In this document: positions 59,502 through 64,000 of the stretch, in pieces
Numbering within the stretch: the stretch's first letter is position 1
How the letters are laid out: every line of letters starts with the position of its first letter
Assembly: GCA_037951105.1 (NCBI GenBank)
Contig: JBAMJV010001866.1
Coordinates: 1 to 64,000 of the forward strand
Source of the DNA: Echinarachnius parma
Taxonomy: Eukaryota > Echinodermata > Echinoidea > Clypeasteroida > Echinarachniidae
Length of the DNA stretch: 64,000 nt
Direction: 5' to 3'
Translations under genes and position numbers: made by a program
Notes under the pieces: model-generated
What the model saw: the letters and a program-made list of their open reading frames with translations, nothing else
What the model was told of the DNA's origin: nothing
Databases searched by the model: none

Positions 59502-61700
59502 GCAGTCGTTCCCCTCGTGGTGGGCTCACCGCAAAACCCCCTCCGCAGCAAAATGGTACAATCCAATGCCTACTGATGTATCGGGACCACAATTTCACCA
59601 AAATATAATTAGCGAGGCTCTATTAAAATAATTGAAATAAGCAGTACAAAAACAAAAACATTCTTAGCCAGCCAGATCGGGCGAGTAGAATGATTCTTTG
59701 AAATTTTGATCGGCCAAAACCGATTCTGTTGGGTTGTTGGGTCAAGTTCCATATTTGGCCCAGCTGGGCAAGGAAAATGTTGTATTTATCCAGATTTGTT
59801 TGCCCAAAACTCATGCATGTGTGAACTTGGGCCAGTATGCCATGGCTGCTTTTGACCCCCCTGCCTTTAATACACAGTTTATGTAAAATGGTTATCATAC
59901 TCGGCTCCATTCCCAAACATACTCGTTACCACCCACAGATATAATGCTAAAGTCCAATTTGTAAATTAGTCATAACACTTTGTTTTCATCTGAGGAATGT
60001 ACCATTTTGCAACATAGGGGGTGTTGCTGGTTGAGAAGCAGTTTTTATTGTTCCATGTAATTATTAAAGAGGAAGAGGGCAAAGAGGTTAGTTGAGCTTT
60101 AATGTGTTAGAGAGAGACTGTCGTGTGAATGTTGTAAATAGGGGCAACAAAAAAATTGCACCTTGGTACTAAAACAATCACCATTCAAAGAATTTCAGGT
60201 TTACTATTATTTGTACTCCAAAGAAAAGAAAAAACAAAAAGGAAAAAATGTCCAGGACATTAATACTATTATATTTAAAAGACTTTGTAAAGGTCATATA
60301 ATGTATGTGTAATAGATTTTCATTTAATGAGTGGGTACTGGAACTGCATTTTATATACTTTGTTTTAAACATATGTAGCTGCATTTAAAAAAAAGTAAAT
60401 AATTACAATCATTAGGGGTGTGGATTTCATTCATCATCGCAGCTTCTGTATAACGAGTGCTGTTTGATAATAGTTTGTTGCAATCAGGAGTTGAAAATGC
60501 TAAAATTATGCTGCAGGATCTTACGTTACATAATATACCGTTACTAACATCAATGAAAATTAACCAAAATCAGTTTTGAAGACACTGTTTAAAAAGTTTG
60601 TAATTGCTGCTTACTGGATAAAACCTTAATAATCGGATGTGCCGCTTTTGTACTTTTTGAATATGTTGTATTTATTTGGGTAGTATATTGATTTCCATAT
60701 CAGCATTGGCCATTGTGTTTCTCCCTCTGAAATAAAATACAAGCAGCCTGAGTTCTTATTTTTCTCCTTCGCATATCAATTTGGTTATGATTCAAACATT
60801 CGAACCTGAAATTCTATTTATTATTTTGTACTGTGCCATTGAGCCAAATGCAATCTGTCTTTAGTTCCGAAAGCACCTGTTAAAAGGACGTACATTGTTG
60901 ATAAATTGTTTTGGTGTTAGAAATAGGTTTATGTCAACAGCAGATTTACTTTACAAAAGTTTTGTAGTACATTGTGGAAGGTTATAAATATCATAGTTTT
61001 GGTCAAACCATCGATGTATGTGCTAATATCAAAGCGGTTTCATCATTCATTCATTCATTCATTCATTCATTCATTTGTTGTGACTCATGTATGGATACAA
61101 GATGTTGATTGTTGAGGTTTGTGCCTATTGATAAAAAGTAGCATTCAATGTGTCTTTTGAAACAGAAGTATTCGTTCGCATTGTACCTACTACGTATTAA
61201 TTAAATCAGAAGTTGTTCTTTGCCATTCATTTTATAATCAATATTACTTTGAGGTTGCCAATGTAAAGTTGTTACAAATAGAAGCACTCTAGGGAATCTA
61301 GAGGTCATTGAAAAGTTTGTGCACTTTAAACGTTAAGATTGTACTGAAAGGTTGCATTATATTTCATCCATCTTGTTCAATTTTGCTGTTACATATCTTA
61401 GGGTTAGTGAATAGCGGTCATATCAGTATAATATTTTGACAAGTTTTGGAAGTTGCAAGATGTTTTCACAGCTGTTTTTATGGTACTTTATTATTATTGT
61501 AAAAGAAAACTCAATTATCTTTTTACATGTGACTTTAACATACTTACACTCGATTATTTAGTTCAATATTAAAAGAAGACTCGATTAAAATCACCTATAA
61601 ACATGTATCGCATTGCCATTTATACCCTGTATTCCTGGTTAAAGTGAAGCACACATGTATACTACTTCATAGTGTGTGTGATTTAATAAATGTTTGACTA
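59502..61700 (+). other. PRDX1: Peroxiredoxin 3' UTR and downstream region
   Basis: AT-rich sequence with no further coding signal. AATAAA signals lie at 60731-60736 and 61685-61690, and either could set the 3' end, giving a UTR of about 1.25 or 2.2 kb. An ATTC tetranucleotide run lies at 61044-61075. The actual cleavage site cannot be read from sequence alone. Confidence 0.4.
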
Positions 61701-61899
61701 GAATGGTACTCATTATGTTGTTGCATTTCTTTATTCAACTTCTATGAATCCCTCACAAAAAGTTCCGCAATTCAAGTTCGAGCCTTCATATCTATCCTAT
61801 TACTTTGTTACCGTTCATGAATTTGGTATCATTGGAAAGCTTGTATTCTCCCCTTTACAGTGATATGTTATTTGCTATGAATATTTTATCATGGAATGT

Positions 61900-63690
61900 G
61901 CATGACCCCCGAATATGGGGCAAAGTCAAAAGTGAAATGTCACAAAATGCATTGATATTGTCAACAGCGTACCCTCCTTTTTTGGGGGAGAATAAAGTGT
62001 TCTGAATGATGTTCAGTCGGTCATGCGTGAATGTCAATGGCATTTTATCATCTTTTTTGGAGGGATGAAATGTGCCTTAATGTGCATTACAACCGAATAA
62101 GGGGCAAAGTCAAAAGTGAAATGTATTAAAAAGCATTGATAATTGATAATTGATAATGTTGAGGCGATCATGCATGATGTCAATGGCATTATTTTTAAAA
62201 AAGTCGTCATGAATACAATAACGAATTATTCTGTTTGGACAATGAAAAGTGACGTTTGTATTGTAATTGTGGTGGATTTTGTGTAAATTTGGAAAACGGA
62301 CAAACTTGCAATACTCTGTGTAAAAGTCCAACATAATGATAAATTCTCAATCAATAATACACATTACATCTCCATAACAACATTACATACACAAACGTTA
62401 TTGCACCACCTCAAAATCATAAAGACGCATTTCATCCTCCAAAGATATTCCATTTTATCCTGATTGTTTGTGTGAAGTATCCAAATTTGGATATTATGGA
62501 CGATGGAGTGTCCAAAATTGGATGGTACTCTTGATTATGGTCGAAAGCATCTATATATGCTATCAAATTCAATCTTAAATATCTCCATAATTAGGGAGAC
62601 ATTTGAAAAATCAAAAACCATTTCATTCTTCTTGTTGCCATATTAAGCCAAACATCGAGGTAGAAGAGAAGTGTGAAAGCTCGAAGTGATTTTGGTGGAA
62701 TTTTACAAAGCTAATAGATCACTTTAATAACGTTCATAGGCCTTCCATACTCTGTCCATTGTATTAGATCACAGCAGGTGATGTAGCACTGTTATGTATC
62801 AGCCCATTTTTGCAAGTTTTTTTTTTTCTCCAAACTTTGGTTCAATCATAAATAATTGGATTAGGGTATTAGGATTAAGTAGGTATATTTAGGTGTTGAT
62901 AGACTGTGAATTTATTGTGTTCAATTTCTTACGGAGTGTTTTCGTCACGGTCTTCAACAGGTTAAAATGATTGATTAACTTTGTCGAATTCAACCAAAAT
63001 CACCTGGAACTTTCATACTTTTTTGTAAAGTTTGGCTTATGGTAACAAGAATGAAATGGGATCAGATTTTTTCAAATGTCTCCCTAGTTATGGAGATATC
63101 TATGATTGAATCGAAAAGTGTTCTGGAACACTTTTCGATTGCTGTGAAACTCAATGGGCAATAGGTGATAACATCTGACATCAATTTTCACTTTTTCTCA
63201 CTAGGCCGTAAACAGTGTTCTTTTTCTGTAAAACTATTCAAAAGAACCTTAAAATAATATTGGTATATGATTTAAGTCACATATATATCACTTTCGGAAA
63301 AAACTTGTGAAGTTTATATGATCAAAGGCCTCCCCAACTTCTGTCCATTGTAAGATCACAGCAGATGACGTAGCACTGTGATCCTCTTTAAATGTATCGG
63401 CCCATTTTTGCAAGTCCATTTTCCCAAACTTTGGTTCAATCATTAGGGTATTAGGATTAATATTTAGGTGTTGATAGACTGTGAATTTATTGAGTTCTGT
63501 TTCTAAGGGAGTGTTTTTGTCATTCTTTTTCTGTGAAAATATCACACTTTATTCAAAAGAACCTTAAACTAATATTGGTATATGATTTAAGTCACATATA
63601 CTGTATATCACTTTCGGAAAAACCTTATAAAGTTTATATGGATCGCTTTGATAATGCAGATCAAAGGCCTCCCCATACTCTGTCCATTGT
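61900..63690. repeat. Downstream tandem duplications
   Basis: GGGGCAAAGTCAAAAGTGAA recurs at 61918 and 62101. TTTGCAAGTNNATTTTNCCAAACTTTGGTTC and its neighbours recur at about 62810 and 63405. AAAGGCCTCCCCA recurs at 63325 and 63663. The periods differ (about 183, 570 and 335 bp). Confidence 0.6.
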
Positions 63691-64000
63691 ATTATTATTA
63701 TTATTTATTATTATTTATTCGACCAAAAAGCACAATACAATGTAAAATACAACACAACTATATATGCACAAATTACAAAAATACAAGTTACAAGACAGAA
63801 GAAAATAGTTAGAAGCAGTGTGTGGGTCAGGGTTCACAAAAGTAAAGTACATTACTGTTGCCCTAGGGCATGTGAACCCTCACACACTGGCTCCAGAAGA
63901 TGCAGCATTACGGAACATAAATAACAATTAATGTATACCTATATCTATACCAACGTCCATATTTAGCTAAATATACTACCACATATAATAGAAAATGCAT
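63685..64000 (-). mobile_element. Retroelement-like 3' tail
   Basis: Read on the minus strand, the region ends in TTTTTGGTCGAATAAATAAT followed by an AAT repeat, like the 3' end of a non-LTR retrotransposon. It is cut by the window edge and no reverse transcriptase is in view. Confidence 0.35.

Overview
This is eukaryotic (animal) nuclear DNA. It holds no bacterial operon, phage or CRISPR. It contains two spliced genes arranged head to head, in sequence that is mostly introns packed with small inverted-repeat elements, tandem arrays and CAT/CA/AATG microsatellites. Gene content, intron-rich structure and repeat style suggest a marine invertebrate, possibly an echinoderm or another invertebrate deuterostome. 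The species assignment is an inference and is weak.

Gene 1 (minus strand, 14280 down to 71) is an SLC30A7/ZnT7-type Golgi zinc transporter. I could assemble it completely: 11 coding exons with GT-AG borders and consistent phases give a 374-residue protein, close to the 376 of human ZnT7. It has TM2 and TM5 HxxxD zinc sites and an 18-histidine cytosolic loop. A candidate alternative first exon lies at 20484-20518.

Gene 2 (plus strand, 21369 to 59501) is a typical 2-Cys peroxiredoxin (PRDX1/2 type). It has six coding exons and 197 residues, with peroxidatic Cys50 and resolving Cys171. One exon is only 37 nt and one intron is 24.2 kb. The two start regions are separated either by about 0.85 kb (using the alternative ZnT7 exon) or by about 7 kb.

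Layout: 1-14.3 kb is ZnT7, whose introns hold exon copies, MITEs and the CAT array. 14.3-20.5 kb is intergenic or a long ZnT7 5' intron, with two diverged copies of a CAT-linked segment and a copied piece of peroxiredoxin exon 1. 20.5-21.4 kb is the putative divergent promoter. 21.4-59.5 kb is peroxiredoxin, with dozens of fold-back elements in intron 2 and four tandem arrays in intron 5. 59.5-64 kb is the 3' UTR followed by tandem repeats and a retroelement-like tail.

The main unusual observation is exon 'shadows'. Most exons of both genes have nearby tandem partial copies that keep one splice site and part of the reading frame: ZnT7 exons 3, 5, 6, 8, 9 and 10, and peroxiredoxin exons 1, 3, 4 and 6. 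The extreme case is ZnT7 exon 3. One intact copy is followed by eight truncated copies at about 200-bp spacing, and in each the missing 5' half of the exon is replaced by a CAT/CAC microsatellite. A second notable item is a 2,013-bp transposon (45980-47992) with perfect 18-bp terminal repeats, a TTCA target duplication, a paralogous empty site about 0.8 kb away, and seven copies of a GTCACGGCGTTAC motif.
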